From Bacteroidales bacterium UBA5342 (GTDB lineage: Bacteria; Bacteroidota; Bacteroidia; Bacteroidales; UBA5342): a stretch of DNA of 28,277 nt. Within the stretch, counting starts at the first letter, position 1. Each line of letters opens with the position of its first letter. The position numbers and the translations under genes are program-made. Shown piece by piece: positions 13,528 to 20,850 of the stretch. The notes under the pieces were generated by a model. The model saw only the letters and a list, made by a program, of their open reading frames with translations. It was not told where the DNA came from and ran no database searches. The stretch spans positions 26,614 through 54,890 of the forward strand of contig DHQI01000026.1 in the NCBI GenBank assembly GCA_002408065.1. The letters run 5' to 3'.

Positions 13528-14979
13528 CTAGCCAACGCTTCCTTCCAGACTTATTTGCAATAATTTTTGTGCTTCTACGGCAAATTCCATTGGTAGCTTG
13601 TCGAGTACTTCTCGTGCATAGCCGTTCACGATGAGTCCGATAGCGCCTTCGGTGTCGATGCCTCGCTGGTTGCAATAGAAAATTTGATCTTCGCTGATCT
13701 TCGATGTGGTGGCCTCGTGTTCTACTATGGCCGAGTCGTTTTTAACGTCCAGATACGGGAAGGTGTGTGCACCGCATTTATCGCCTAATAGCAGGGAGTC
13801 ACACTGGCTGAAGTTACGGGCGTTTGCAGCGCGTTTGTCTACTTTAACCAAGCCACGGTAACTGTTTTGGCTTTTACCGGCTGAGATTCCTTTTGAAATA
13901 ATGGTACTTTTGGTGTTTTTACCAATATGTATCATTTTACTTCCGGTATCAGCTTGCTGATAATTGTTGGTCAGAGCCACCGAATAAAATTCACTTTGTG
14001 AGTTGTCGCCCCGCAATATAGTGCTGGGGTATTTCCACGTGATGGCCGAACCGGTTTCCACTTGAGTCCATGAAATTTTTGAACTATTGCCACGGCACAA
14101 ACCGCGTTTGGTTACAAAGTTGTACACTCCGCCCTTACCGTCTTTATCACCAGGGTACCAGTTCTGAACGGTGGAGTATTTCACCTCGGCATTGTCCATA
14201 GCTACGATCTCCACAATGGCAGCGTGCAGCTGACTTTCGTCGCGTTGTGGTGCGGTACAGCCTTCCAAATAGCTCACATAGCTATCGTCGTCAGCCACGA
14301 TCAGAGTGCGTTCGAACTGACCGGTGTTTGCTGCATTGATACGGAAATAGGTGGAAAGTTCCATAGGGCAGCGTACGCCTTTAGGAATGTAGCAAAATGA
14401 TCCGTCGCTAAAAACGGCCGAATTAAGTGCGGCAAAAAAGTTGTCGCGGTAATTGACCACACTTCCCATATATTTTTTAATAAGGTCGGGATGTTCTTGT
14501 ACTGCCTCGCTAAAGGAGCAGAATATCACACCCATCTCTGCTAGCGTGTCTTGAAATGTCGTTTTTACCGAAACGCTGTCCATCACAGCATCAACCGCAA
14601 TACCTGACAGGGCCATTTGTTCTTCGAGTGGTATACCTAGCTTGTCAAATGTTTTCAAGAGTTCGGGGTCTACCTCGTCCAGGCTTTGAGGACGGTCTTC
14701 GTCCTTTTTAGGCGCGGCATAATACGAGATGCCCTGATAGTCTATTTCAGGAATATCCAAATGCGACCATTCCGGCATTTTCAGAGTTAACCAATGACGG
14801 TAAGCTTTCAAACGAAATTCCAGCATCCATTCCGGTTCTTTTTTCTTAGCAGAAATAAAACGGATAACGTCCTCATTAAGTCCCTTGTCCAGTATTTCTG
14901 TTTCGATATCGGTGACAAAACCGTATTCGTATTCTTTGCTGGTAAAATTATCTAATATTTTATCTTCTGATTCTTTCAT
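13528..14979 (-). CDS. sufB: Fe-S cluster scaffold protein SufB
   Basis: This is the 483-residue main scaffold subunit of the SUF machinery. Conserved blocks include YYAAPKK, CSFSEAVQEHPDL, PKGVRCPMELSTYFRIN, GCTAPQRDESQLHAA and SKGISAGKSQNSYRGLV, plus the C-terminal CDSLLLGDKCGAHTFPY, which contains the cysteine thought to accept sulfur. It is the first gene of the cluster, with a 379-base spacer and a candidate promoter upstream. No Rrf2/SufR-type repressor is encoded next to it. Confidence 0.97.
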   Translation of the reverse strand: MKESEDKILDNFTSKEYEYGFVTDIETEILDKGLNEDVIRFISAKKKEPEWMLEFRLKAYRHWLTLKMPEWSHLDIPEIDYQGISYYAAPKKDEDRPQSLDEVDPELLKTFDKLGIPLEEQMALSGIAVDAVMDSVSVKTTFQDTLAEMGVIFCSFSEAVQEHPDLIKKYMGSVVNYRDNFFAALNSAVFSDGSFCYIPKGVRCPMELSTYFRINAANTGQFERTLIVADDDSYVSYLEGCTAPQRDESQLHAAIVEIVAMDNAEVKYSTVQNWYPGDKDGKGGVYNFVTKRGLCRGNSSKISWTQVETGSAITWKYPSTILRGDNSQSEFYSVALTNNYQQADTGSKMIHIGKNTKSTIISKGISAGKSQNSYRGLVKVDKRAANARNFSQCDSLLLGDKCGAHTFPYLDVKNDSAIVEHEATTSKISEDQIFYCNQRGIDTEGAIGLIVNGYAREVLDKLPMEFAVEAQKLLQISLEGSVG

Positions 14980-15050
14980 TCAAATGTCTTATTCTATAGA
15001 CGGATACAATTTACGTAATGGTAATGTATACCAATCTGAAAAATGAATTG

Positions 15051-15058
15051 CAAATATA
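15051..15058 (-). promoter_or_regulatory. Candidate -7 box of the suf operon
   Basis: TATATTTG on the minus strand matches TAnnTTTG and lies about 72 bases upstream of the sufB ATG, which would leave a leader of roughly 65 bases. No convincing TTG -33 element lies at 17-21 bases upstream, so the call rests on the -7 box and on the position before the first gene. Confidence 0.4.
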
Positions 15059-15338
15059 CGAAGAAAAAGGAGAGGAAATGTATCATATGTTACAATAATC
15101 ATCAGATATTATGATTGTGAAATAAGAGAAAAAGTGACAATATAACTCTTTATGGCAAAGAAAGTAGCATTCTGTTGTGTTTGGTGTTTAGAAAAGGTAT
15201 GTACAGTTCTTTTTTGTTTGAATGTTGAATAAACTGTAAAGTTGCTTGTTTTTGTTGTTGAAAAGTAAATGAAATGATGCCTGAAGCAAGAGTTGCTTTA
15301 ATGGTTATTCGTGGTATTGTTCAGTAAGAGAGTTACTA

Positions 15339-15355
15339 GGCTGTGTAAAGCAGCC
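15339..15355 (-). terminator. Weak hairpin after the CDP-glycerol transferase-like gene
   Basis: GGCTG (15339-15343) and CAGCC (15351-15355) form a 5-bp GC-rich stem with a 7-base loop, starting 4 bases after the stop codon on the minus strand. No U tract follows in that direction (TAGTAACTCTC), so it is at best a weak or Rho-assisted terminator of the glycan operon. Confidence 0.3.
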
Positions 15356-15358
15356 GTT

Positions 15359-16465
15359 TTATGCTTGTGAACTAAAGTCGAGCAAAGTTTTTACGATACG
15401 TTGGCAGACATTGCCATCGGTCTTACCTACTAACTTATCGGTAATTTCTTTTCTTTTTTCTTTGTCGGCATCCGGGTTGGCTATGCATTCATCTATAAAA
15501 GGGCGAAGCTCGGAGTAGGTGTATACATTTCTGAAATAGCTGTTGAACTGAGCAATGAATGGATCCATTCTACGCTTTAGTTTGTTTTTATTAAGTAAAT
15601 AGCTAAGTCTTAATTTAACATTCCGGTAGCAAATAACAGGCTTATCAAGCGCTGTAAATTCAAACATAGCAGACGATTCGTCGGTTATCATAACATCGGC
15701 TACAGCCATAAAAGGGACGAGATTGAATTCGTCAGCTTTCGCTAAATAAACGTTGTGGTATTGGTTCCAATGTTTTAGTATTAAACGTTGTCTGGCATAT
15801 CTTTTTAGTTCGTAACTAAAAAAGTGGGGTTTGATAATGATATTGTAGTCTTTGAAATCGTCAGGGAAACGACGTTTGATTTTTTCTATTGAGCTAGGGT
15901 AAAAGGTTGGGGAATAAAGAATTGTCTTTTTGTTGCTGTCGAGCTTATATTTCTCTATGAGTTCGTTTTTCTCTTGTGTGCTGATGTTTACTGCTGCATC
16001 TAATTTGGCAAAACCCACATTTATAAATTGGGTCTTGGCCTGTGGAAATAGTTCTTCTAGTTTTTCTTTGCGATAGCTGCCTTCGCAAAACTGGATATCA
16101 TAGTTGGTATTATCTTCGTTGAAATAGCCTTTTTTTGTGCCAATGCCGTGTGTCATCAGTACAGAGTACTTAAAGTTTATGTTTTTATAATGATGATAAT
16201 GGTGTGTAGCACATACTATATAGGTAGTAGAAAGGTGCGATAGGTCGGCATTCAGGTAATCGTAATCAAAGTTGTTTCTTCTAAAAAAATCCTCTTCAAT
16301 TTTTAAGGTTTTTTTGTTCCGGGATTCTGAGCGTCTAGGGTGTTCTTTTTCGAGAAGGAAAAGAACGCGTTGATTTTCTTTTGCAAGAAGCTTAGCCAGA
16401 TATTCATATATCTGAAGAAAGTAGAATTCGTTAACAATAAAGGCTATGAAGTAGTTTTCTTTCAT
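15359..16465 (-). CDS. CDP-glycerol/CDP-ribitol phosphotransferase-family protein (TagF/TarL-like domain)
   Basis: This 368-residue GT-B-like protein resembles the catalytic domain of teichoic-acid polymerases, which transfer glycerol- or ribitol-phosphate from a CDP-activated donor to a glycan. The expected blocks are all visible: MTHGIG with the catalytic-type His106, GFAKLD (151-156), ILYSPTF (182-188), IIIKPH with His214, and MITDESSAMFEF (259-270), whose DESS motif binds the nucleotide. There is no membrane segment; it is probably a peripheral protein on the cytoplasmic face. It follows licD by 5 bases and sits with two cytidylyltransferases, which fits a CDP-polyol donor. The polyol and acceptor are not readable from sequence. 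Confidence 0.82.
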   Translation of the reverse strand: MKENYFIAFIVNEFYFLQIYEYLAKLLAKENQRVLFLLEKEHPRRSESRNKKTLKIEEDFFRRNNFDYDYLNADLSHLSTTYIVCATHHYHHYKNINFKYSVLMTHGIGTKKGYFNEDNTNYDIQFCEGSYRKEKLEELFPQAKTQFINVGFAKLDAAVNISTQEKNELIEKYKLDSNKKTILYSPTFYPSSIEKIKRRFPDDFKDYNIIIKPHFFSYELKRYARQRLILKHWNQYHNVYLAKADEFNLVPFMAVADVMITDESSAMFEFTALDKPVICYRNVKLRLSYLLNKNKLKRRMDPFIAQFNSYFRNVYTYSELRPFIDECIANPDADKEKRKEITDKLVGKTDGNVCQRIVKTLLDFSSQA

Positions 16466-16470
16466 TTCTC

Positions 16471-17334
16471 TTATGCTTTAGTGGCATCCCATTTTAATAC
16501 ATCTTTGTGCTTACAGGGGGTAAATGGATATATTTTATGGGCATGTATTGCGCGATCTTCTTCCTTAGGAAGGGTCATGTAATCCCCAAAACGACAGGTT
16601 AAAAAAGCATCAAGATCTTTGGGAGCATAAAAATCACTGTCTTCAAATTTTATTTTTTGTAAAGGAAAGAGGTGTTCTAGTGGAACATCTATGTGGGTAT
16701 AGCCAATGTTCATATCTAAACCACACGAACAATAGCGTTGTTTCGATTTTGGTGTTTTTATTGATTGTGATAATAGGTAATAGAATAGTTTATATCCAAT
16801 TAATTTTACGGGGAATATTGCTAGGGAATTGATAAGCTTTGAATGCTTAGATACCAGAGTAAAGTCCGAAAACTGGAAACGACGATGCAGCCACATCCTT
16901 TTTCCTTTTATGGATTTTGCGGTGAAGTCACTGGGAAATATGTCAATAAAAATGCCGCGGTGGTATTTTACGTGTTCTCTTTTGTCCGAAACGGTGATGT
17001 ACGTGCTGTATTTGTCCCTGAGTTTAACATACCTCCAACGGTTGCCTAAGGCAGTGCTGCGTGTTTGGAAGTGGATGTCGTAAGGAAGCTCCTTTGGCGC
17101 AATTTTCTTAAATTTCTCATAATCTTTGCGGGGCATTGATACGTCTAAGTCGTCGTCCCAAGGGATGAAACCACCGTGACGTACAGCGCCTAACAGGGTG
17201 CCAAAATCCAACCAGTAAGTGAGATTGTGCTTCTCGCAAATGTTTGCAAAAACTTTCAGCATTTTTACCATTACCAGACGCGCCTGTTCTAGTTCGTTTT
17301 TACCTTTTGCTCTATTGTCAATTATGTTATACAT
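16471..17334 (-). CDS. licD: LicD-family phosphotransferase
   Basis: This 287-residue protein has the LicD/fukutin nucleotidyltransferase-like fold. The N-terminal motif GTLLGAVRHGG (45-55) followed by PWDDDLDVSMPR (58-69) supplies the metal-binding aspartates Asp60, Asp61, Asp62 and Asp64. The C-terminal block FGDYMTLPKEEDRAIHAHK is also typical. Family members transfer phosphocholine (bacterial LicD) or ribitol 5-phosphate (animal fukutin and FKRP) from a CDP-linked donor to a glycan. No choline kinase, choline transporter or LicC gene is nearby, whereas CDP-polyol-type genes are, so a phosphopolyol substrate is favoured (inference). The gene lies 27 bases after the SDR and 5 bases before the TagF-like gene. 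Confidence 0.88.
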   Translation of the reverse strand: MYNIIDNRAKGKNELEQARLVMVKMLKVFANICEKHNLTYWLDFGTLLGAVRHGGFIPWDDDLDVSMPRKDYEKFKKIAPKELPYDIHFQTRSTALGNRWRYVKLRDKYSTYITVSDKREHVKYHRGIFIDIFPSDFTAKSIKGKRMWLHRRFQFSDFTLVSKHSKLINSLAIFPVKLIGYKLFYYLLSQSIKTPKSKQRYCSCGLDMNIGYTHIDVPLEHLFPLQKIKFEDSDFYAPKDLDAFLTCRFGDYMTLPKEEDRAIHAHKIYPFTPCKHKDVLKWDATKA

Positions 17335-17361
17335 AATGTTACCCGTTTACAATTCTTAGTT

Positions 17362-18078
17362 TTATCCTTCGCCTCCACCTATAGTTATGGTTTGGCCTGT
17401 GATAAAATCGCCTTTTTTTGAACACAGAAATTTAACTATGTCAGCTATCTCATGGGGTTCTCCCATGCGTTTAACAGGGATCATATTGATTCTGTTTTTT
17501 AACCCTTCCCGGTCTTTTTGCATAGAGGTATTGATGATGCCTGGTCGTATGGTGTTAACGAGTATATTGTGTTCTGCTCCAAGTCTGGATAGCCCTGTTG
17601 TGAGCGATTCAAGTGCGGCTTTGCTGCCGGCATATTGAATGCTTTGCAGTCGTCCCATCCCGTATTTTACCACAAAAGAGCTTATGTTAATAATGCGTCC
17701 ATAGTTTTGCTCTTTCATATATTCAAAAGCTTTGGCAGATAGTAAGTATGGCATTCTGGTATTGATGTTGAATAGCTCGTCGAAGGCTTTAGAATCCATA
17801 TCGAAAATGGATTGTTCGGCCATTATTCCAGCACAGTTTATGAGGTAGTCTATAGAGCCTAATTGTTTTACAACTGAATCAACAAGTGAGGCGTCGGTAG
17901 CTTGGAAATCGTATTGAAAAAGGTGTATGTTCTCTTTCCCATTTTTGATTTTCTCGGCTTTTTCTTTGTTGTGGCTGTATTGTAGGGCTATAATGATGCC
18001 TTGAGAGTGAAGTGTTTCTGCGATAACAGATCCAATGCCGCCACTTCCTCCTGTTACTAATGCTACACGTTTCTTCAT
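17362..18078 (-). CDS. SDR-family oxidoreductase of the glycan cluster
   Basis: This 238-residue classical SDR resembles FabG: TGGSGGIG at residues 9-16, NCAG at 81-84 (NNAG in most relatives), catalytic Ser about 133, Tyr149 and Lys153, and C-terminal ITGQTITIGGG. Relatives reduce 3-oxoacyl-ACP or sugar-derived ketones with NADPH. Its ATG overlaps the stop of the TagD-like cytidylyltransferase as ATGA, so the two are translationally coupled, and licD follows. A ribulose-5-phosphate or related ketose-phosphate reductase that prepares the polyol phosphate is plausible, by analogy with the SDR domain of Haemophilus Bcs1. A general FabG-like reductase cannot be excluded. Confidence 0.83.
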   Translation of the reverse strand: MKKRVALVTGGSGGIGSVIAETLHSQGIIIALQYSHNKEKAEKIKNGKENIHLFQYDFQATDASLVDSVVKQLGSIDYLINCAGIMAEQSIFDMDSKAFDELFNINTRMPYLLSAKAFEYMKEQNYGRIINISSFVVKYGMGRLQSIQYAGSKAALESLTTGLSRLGAEHNILVNTIRPGIINTSMQKDREGLKNRINMIPVKRMGEPHEIADIVKFLCSKKGDFITGQTITIGGGEG

Positions 18079-18527
18079 TTTATATCAGGATTGGCGTGTT
18101 TATCGGCTTTGTCTTTTAGTCCTTTGTATTCTTCTTGAATTTTTTGCTTGATGCTGGTAGAACTAGCTCCGTTGCCGTAGGGAAAGTAAAATACTTTGAC
18201 TCCCAGCTTTTCGAGGTAGTCATATTTGCCTTCCCAATCATCTCCTATAACAAAGGCATCGATGTGTAGTTTTTTTACTAATTCAGTATGTTCTAATGAA
18301 TGCTGAGGAATAACGATATCAGGTTGTTTTAAGGCTCTTACAATAGCAATTCGCTCTTCGAAAGGAACTATAGGGGATTCTTTGTATGAGCAAACGAGCT
18401 CGTCAGTACTTACGCCAACGATAAGTTTGCTACCAAGGCCTTTGGCGTATTCGAGCATTTTAACGTGATTGCTGTGAAACATGTCAAATGTTCCACCGGT
18501 ATAAATGATTGAATTGTTATTTAGCAT
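18075..18527 (-). CDS. TagD-like (glycerol-3-phosphate type) cytidylyltransferase
   Basis: This 150-residue nucleotidylyltransferase has the TagD/CCT fold and would join CTP and a phosphorylated alcohol to make a CDP-activated donor. The N-terminal YTGGTFDMFH and the internal FVIGDDWEGKYDYL are family hallmarks, and GNGASSTSIKQKI occupies the position of the RTxGISTT loop. The catalytic HxGH signature reads His18-Ser-Asn-His21, so both histidines are kept but Gly is replaced by Asn. The last 15 residues are a basic tail. It starts the four-gene block TagD-SDR-LicD-TagF-like and has its own candidate promoter. Glycerol 3-phosphate is the default substrate guess, but the altered loop could reflect another one. 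Confidence 0.83.
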   Translation of the reverse strand: MLNNNSIIYTGGTFDMFHSNHVKMLEYAKGLGSKLIVGVSTDELVCSYKESPIVPFEERIAIVRALKQPDIVIPQHSLEHTELVKKLHIDAFVIGDDWEGKYDYLEKLGVKVFYFPYGNGASSTSIKQKIQEEYKGLKDKADKHANPDIK

Positions 18528-18606
18528 TTCACTTTATTAGTCAAGGTTCTCAACACAATTTATTACATCTTTATTACAAAATATAGACGTCTTGGTTAAA
18601 TAAATG

Positions 18607-18614
18607 CAAAGATA
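18607..18614 (-). promoter_or_regulatory. Candidate -7 box upstream of the TagD-like gene
   Basis: TATCTTTG on the minus strand is a perfect TAnnTTTG box 80 bases upstream of the TagD-like ATG. A TTTG at plus 18640-18643 is 25 bases farther up, longer than the normal spacing. It would give the downstream half of the glycan cluster separate transcription after the pseudogene. The rest of 18528-18801 is AT-rich with no other feature seen. Confidence 0.45.
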
Positions 18615-18801
18615 AGTGAATATTTTTTACTTTATATTCCAAATTGCCTTTTAACGTAGGTGAAGGGGCACTATGAGGGGCTTAAATGCCGTTTGTAAAA
18701 CGGTGGCTCTTTATGATTGTGAATGAGTTTCCCTTTTGGGGCGTTTTTTTTAAATTTCTGGGAAATGGAAAAGAAAAATGCTTGGTAGCCTCAATGAGCT
18801 T

Positions 18802-19115
18802 TTATTGGGTGTTGCTTGTTTGCATCGTACTTTTAAAATATTTATCAAGTACCAAAAGCGAGATTAACTTTTCTTGTTTTGTGTTTTTTTACTTTAGGGA
18901 GCTTGCCATAGCATCGCTGGTTATTTGTTTTACTTCTTTCGGGTGCTCGAGGCAATCAGTTGTTTTTTCATTTAAGTTGGAAAAATCGTCTTCTACTTCT
19001 ACGAAATGATATCCGGCTTTTAATTGCACATTTTTATAAACTAGGTTTCGTAACAATGTTTGGGCATAAGGCATAATGAATTAGAGGATAAAACCCAGCT
19101 AAAAAGAGCATTTAC
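18802..19115 (-). pseudogene. Decayed 3' half of a second GT90 glycosyltransferase gene
   Basis: Translating the minus strand here gives the C-terminal third of the GT90 protein encoded at 19900-20823, but with damage. The copy begins abruptly near 19115, reads SWVLSSNSLCLMPKHCYET like the intact SSNSLCMMPKPRYET, then has TAG (19041-19043) where the intact copy has Trp234 (TGG). A frameshift near 19025-19035 follows. The frame then continues LKAGYHFVEVEDDFSNL, close to the intact LKAGKHYVEIKDDFSDL. It next hits TAA at 18889-18891, and runs on in the same frame as KNTKQEKLISLLVLDKYF, matching KNKKQELFISLMVVKKYL, to a TAA at 18802. The first two thirds, including the catalytic region, are gone, so it is a non-functional relic of a tandem paralogue. 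Confidence 0.88.
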
Positions 19116-19154
19116 TAATTGAACTTACGATTAAAAAAAACATGTACGTTTCAT

Positions 19155-19847
19155 TTATTTCTTTTTCAAAAGATTCTCGAATAATGCAAGATCATCTTTA
19201 CGGGTAATTTTAAAATTCTTTTCATCACCAGCTATAGTGGCTATTTTCTCATCAAATAAATAATGCATTACCACGCCGCAATCGTCCGTGATGGGCATTT
19301 TCTCATCTTGCAGAGCAATGTTGTAGGCTTTCTGAATAGTGAAGAAATCGAATCCTTGCGGTGTTTGTGCACGATAGATGGTGCGGCGGTCCGGTATGCT
19401 CACAATGTTGCCATAGCGTACAGACCAAATGGTGTCGGTTGTTTCTATGCCTGCTCCTACAGCGTTGAAATCATCTAGTTTTGCTATGCAGTCGCTAATG
19501 ATACGGCTGCTGACCAGAGGGCGGACGGCATCGTGAAAAAGAATCTTTTTAGCTTGCCCGTCGTTGAAGGCCCGTATAGCTGTTACCGAGGAGTGGAAGC
19601 GCTTGTCACCACCATTAAGTACTTTTGTGACCTTATCATAATTGTTTTTTTTGATGACCTCTCTCAGAAAATTGGTATAATCTTCATGACAAACGACTGC
19701 TATTTCGTCTATTTCATCGTGCTTTTGAAAAGCCTCGATGGTATATTCGATGATCATTTTGCCTTTTACTTTTAAGAATTGTTTAGGGATATCAGCGCCT
19801 AAGCGTTTGCCCGATCCTCCGGCTAATATAGCGGCTATTGTTTTCAT
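19155..19847 (-). CDS. IspD/TarI-family cytidylyltransferase
   Basis: This 230-residue cytidylyltransferase has the N-terminal CTP-binding loop AAILAGGSGKRLG (5-17) with PKQFL, the metal/substrate motif FHDAVRPLVS (about 104-113), and YRAQTPQGF. Two close families share these: IspD (methylerythritol phosphate pathway for isoprenoids) and TarI/Bcs1 (D-ribitol 5-phosphate to CDP-ribitol). The SIPDRRTIYRAQTPQ segment resembles my recollection of TarI-type enzymes, and the gene lies among a LicD, a TagF-like transferase and an SDR. I therefore favour CDP-ribitol synthesis, with IspD as the alternative. It follows the GT90 gene by 52 bases. Confidence 0.8.
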   Translation of the reverse strand: MKTIAAILAGGSGKRLGADIPKQFLKVKGKMIIEYTIEAFQKHDEIDEIAVVCHEDYTNFLREVIKKNNYDKVTKVLNGGDKRFHSSVTAIRAFNDGQAKKILFHDAVRPLVSSRIISDCIAKLDDFNAVGAGIETTDTIWSVRYGNIVSIPDRRTIYRAQTPQGFDFFTIQKAYNIALQDEKMPITDDCGVVMHYLFDEKIATIAGDEKNFKITRKDDLALFENLLKKK

Positions 19848-19899
19848 TTCTTTAGTAGTGGTGTTTTTTTGTTGCTTACTAATGGCGTGTCAGGATTTT

Positions 19900-20823
19900 T
19901 TATGGATTTGTGTGTTCAAGGTATTTCTTAACAACCATAAGAGAAATAAAAAGTTCCTGCTTTTTGTTTTTAAATTGTTGGCAGTAGGCATTGGCCTGCT
20001 TAATAATCAGCAGAGCTTCATCCGGGTGCTTGGTGTAATATTGCACTTTTTCATCTAAATCCGAAAAGTCGTCTTTTATTTCAACGTAGTGTTTCCCGGC
20101 TTTTAGTGTGCCTTCCATAAACCAGGTTTCATAGCGCGGCTTAGGCATCATACAGAGAGAATTAGACGACATAATCCATTTTAAATTAGTCGCTACATCG
20201 TTGCCTTCAAGGCTCAGTATAAATTTGTAGTTCAGCTGTTCTTCGATACTTAGCTTTGCTACTTTGTATTGGTTTTGGTCATAATCGTTCACGTGCCCTG
20301 CATCAAATTTAGGGTTGTTAAAGTGTTGATGCAGGAATATTTGTCTCGAAACTTGATTCTCTAATACGTTGCCACGCCATACCAAGGTGTCTTTTTTGTC
20401 ATTGAATGCTTTGTGGTCTTTTACAAAATTAAAATGGCGAATGCGGTTTAGTTTTAGTAATACCGAGTTGGCATTACGATCTGATATCGGGCGACTTTTC
20501 ACGAATGAAGGAGTATCAGGAATATGGGTTACATCTTTGAACACGTAATCGAAACGGTATTTTGATGTGAAATAACGCAGGTATTTAAGGGTGTCCAGAT
20601 AGTAGGTGGTACCATCTTCCTTATTGAGTTCCTTTATGCTGATTGCAGAATCGGATAGTGCTGTTTGCGTGTTTAGCTTGTTGTAATAGTTTATTCTGAA
20701 TTCCAGATTCTTGTCATTTCGTTTTAAGATACTGTTAAGTTGCCAACGAAAAATAAAATTTGGAATAATAAGACTACTGTAGCCCTTGATATAATAAGTG
20801 ACTTTGTTTAAGCGAAGTGCCAT
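19900..20823 (-). CDS. Glycosyltransferase family 90 (CAP10/LpsA-like)
   Basis: This 307-residue protein matches the GT90 family, whose members transfer xylose, glucose or galactose onto lipopolysaccharide, capsule or proteins. The WRGN motif at residues 149-152 (DTLVWRGN), the YKFILSLEGND block (about 199-209) that binds the nucleotide-sugar and SSNSLCMMPK (about 218-227) are the family marks. The conserved LKAGKHYVEIKDDFSDL follows. There is no signal peptide or membrane helix, so it probably acts on the cytoplasmic side before export. It lies 27 bases after the barrel gene and upstream of the IspD/TarI-like gene. A broken paralogue lies at 18802-19115. Confidence 0.88.
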   Translation of the reverse strand: MALRLNKVTYYIKGYSSLIIPNFIFRWQLNSILKRNDKNLEFRINYYNKLNTQTALSDSAISIKELNKEDGTTYYLDTLKYLRYFTSKYRFDYVFKDVTHIPDTPSFVKSRPISDRNANSVLLKLNRIRHFNFVKDHKAFNDKKDTLVWRGNVLENQVSRQIFLHQHFNNPKFDAGHVNDYDQNQYKVAKLSIEEQLNYKFILSLEGNDVATNLKWIMSSNSLCMMPKPRYETWFMEGTLKAGKHYVEIKDDFSDLDEKVQYYTKHPDEALLIIKQANAYCQQFKNKKQELFISLMVVKKYLEHTNP

Positions 20824-20850
20824 TGTTTTATTGGTGTTGCTGCATTTTTT

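Larger units (their letters stand above)
14980..15358. other. Intergenic region upstream of sufB
   Basis: These 379 AT-rich bases lie between the end of the phosphotransferase-like gene and sufB. The part nearest sufB holds a candidate promoter (15051-15058), and the far end holds a short hairpin (15339-15355) just beyond the stop of the preceding operon. I see no RNA gene, Rrf2/IscR-type palindrome, or frame longer than a few dozen codons with coding character. Confidence 0.6.

Noticed and set aside
18889..19074. Stand-alone 61-residue protein
   Set aside because: Its sequence is a fragment of a GT90 protein; homology continues on both sides through stops and a frameshift, so it is part of a pseudogene.
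15359..20823. Phosphocholine (lic) locus
   Set aside because: Only LicD is present; there is no choline kinase LicA, transporter LicB or recognisable LicC, whereas CDP-polyol-type genes surround it.
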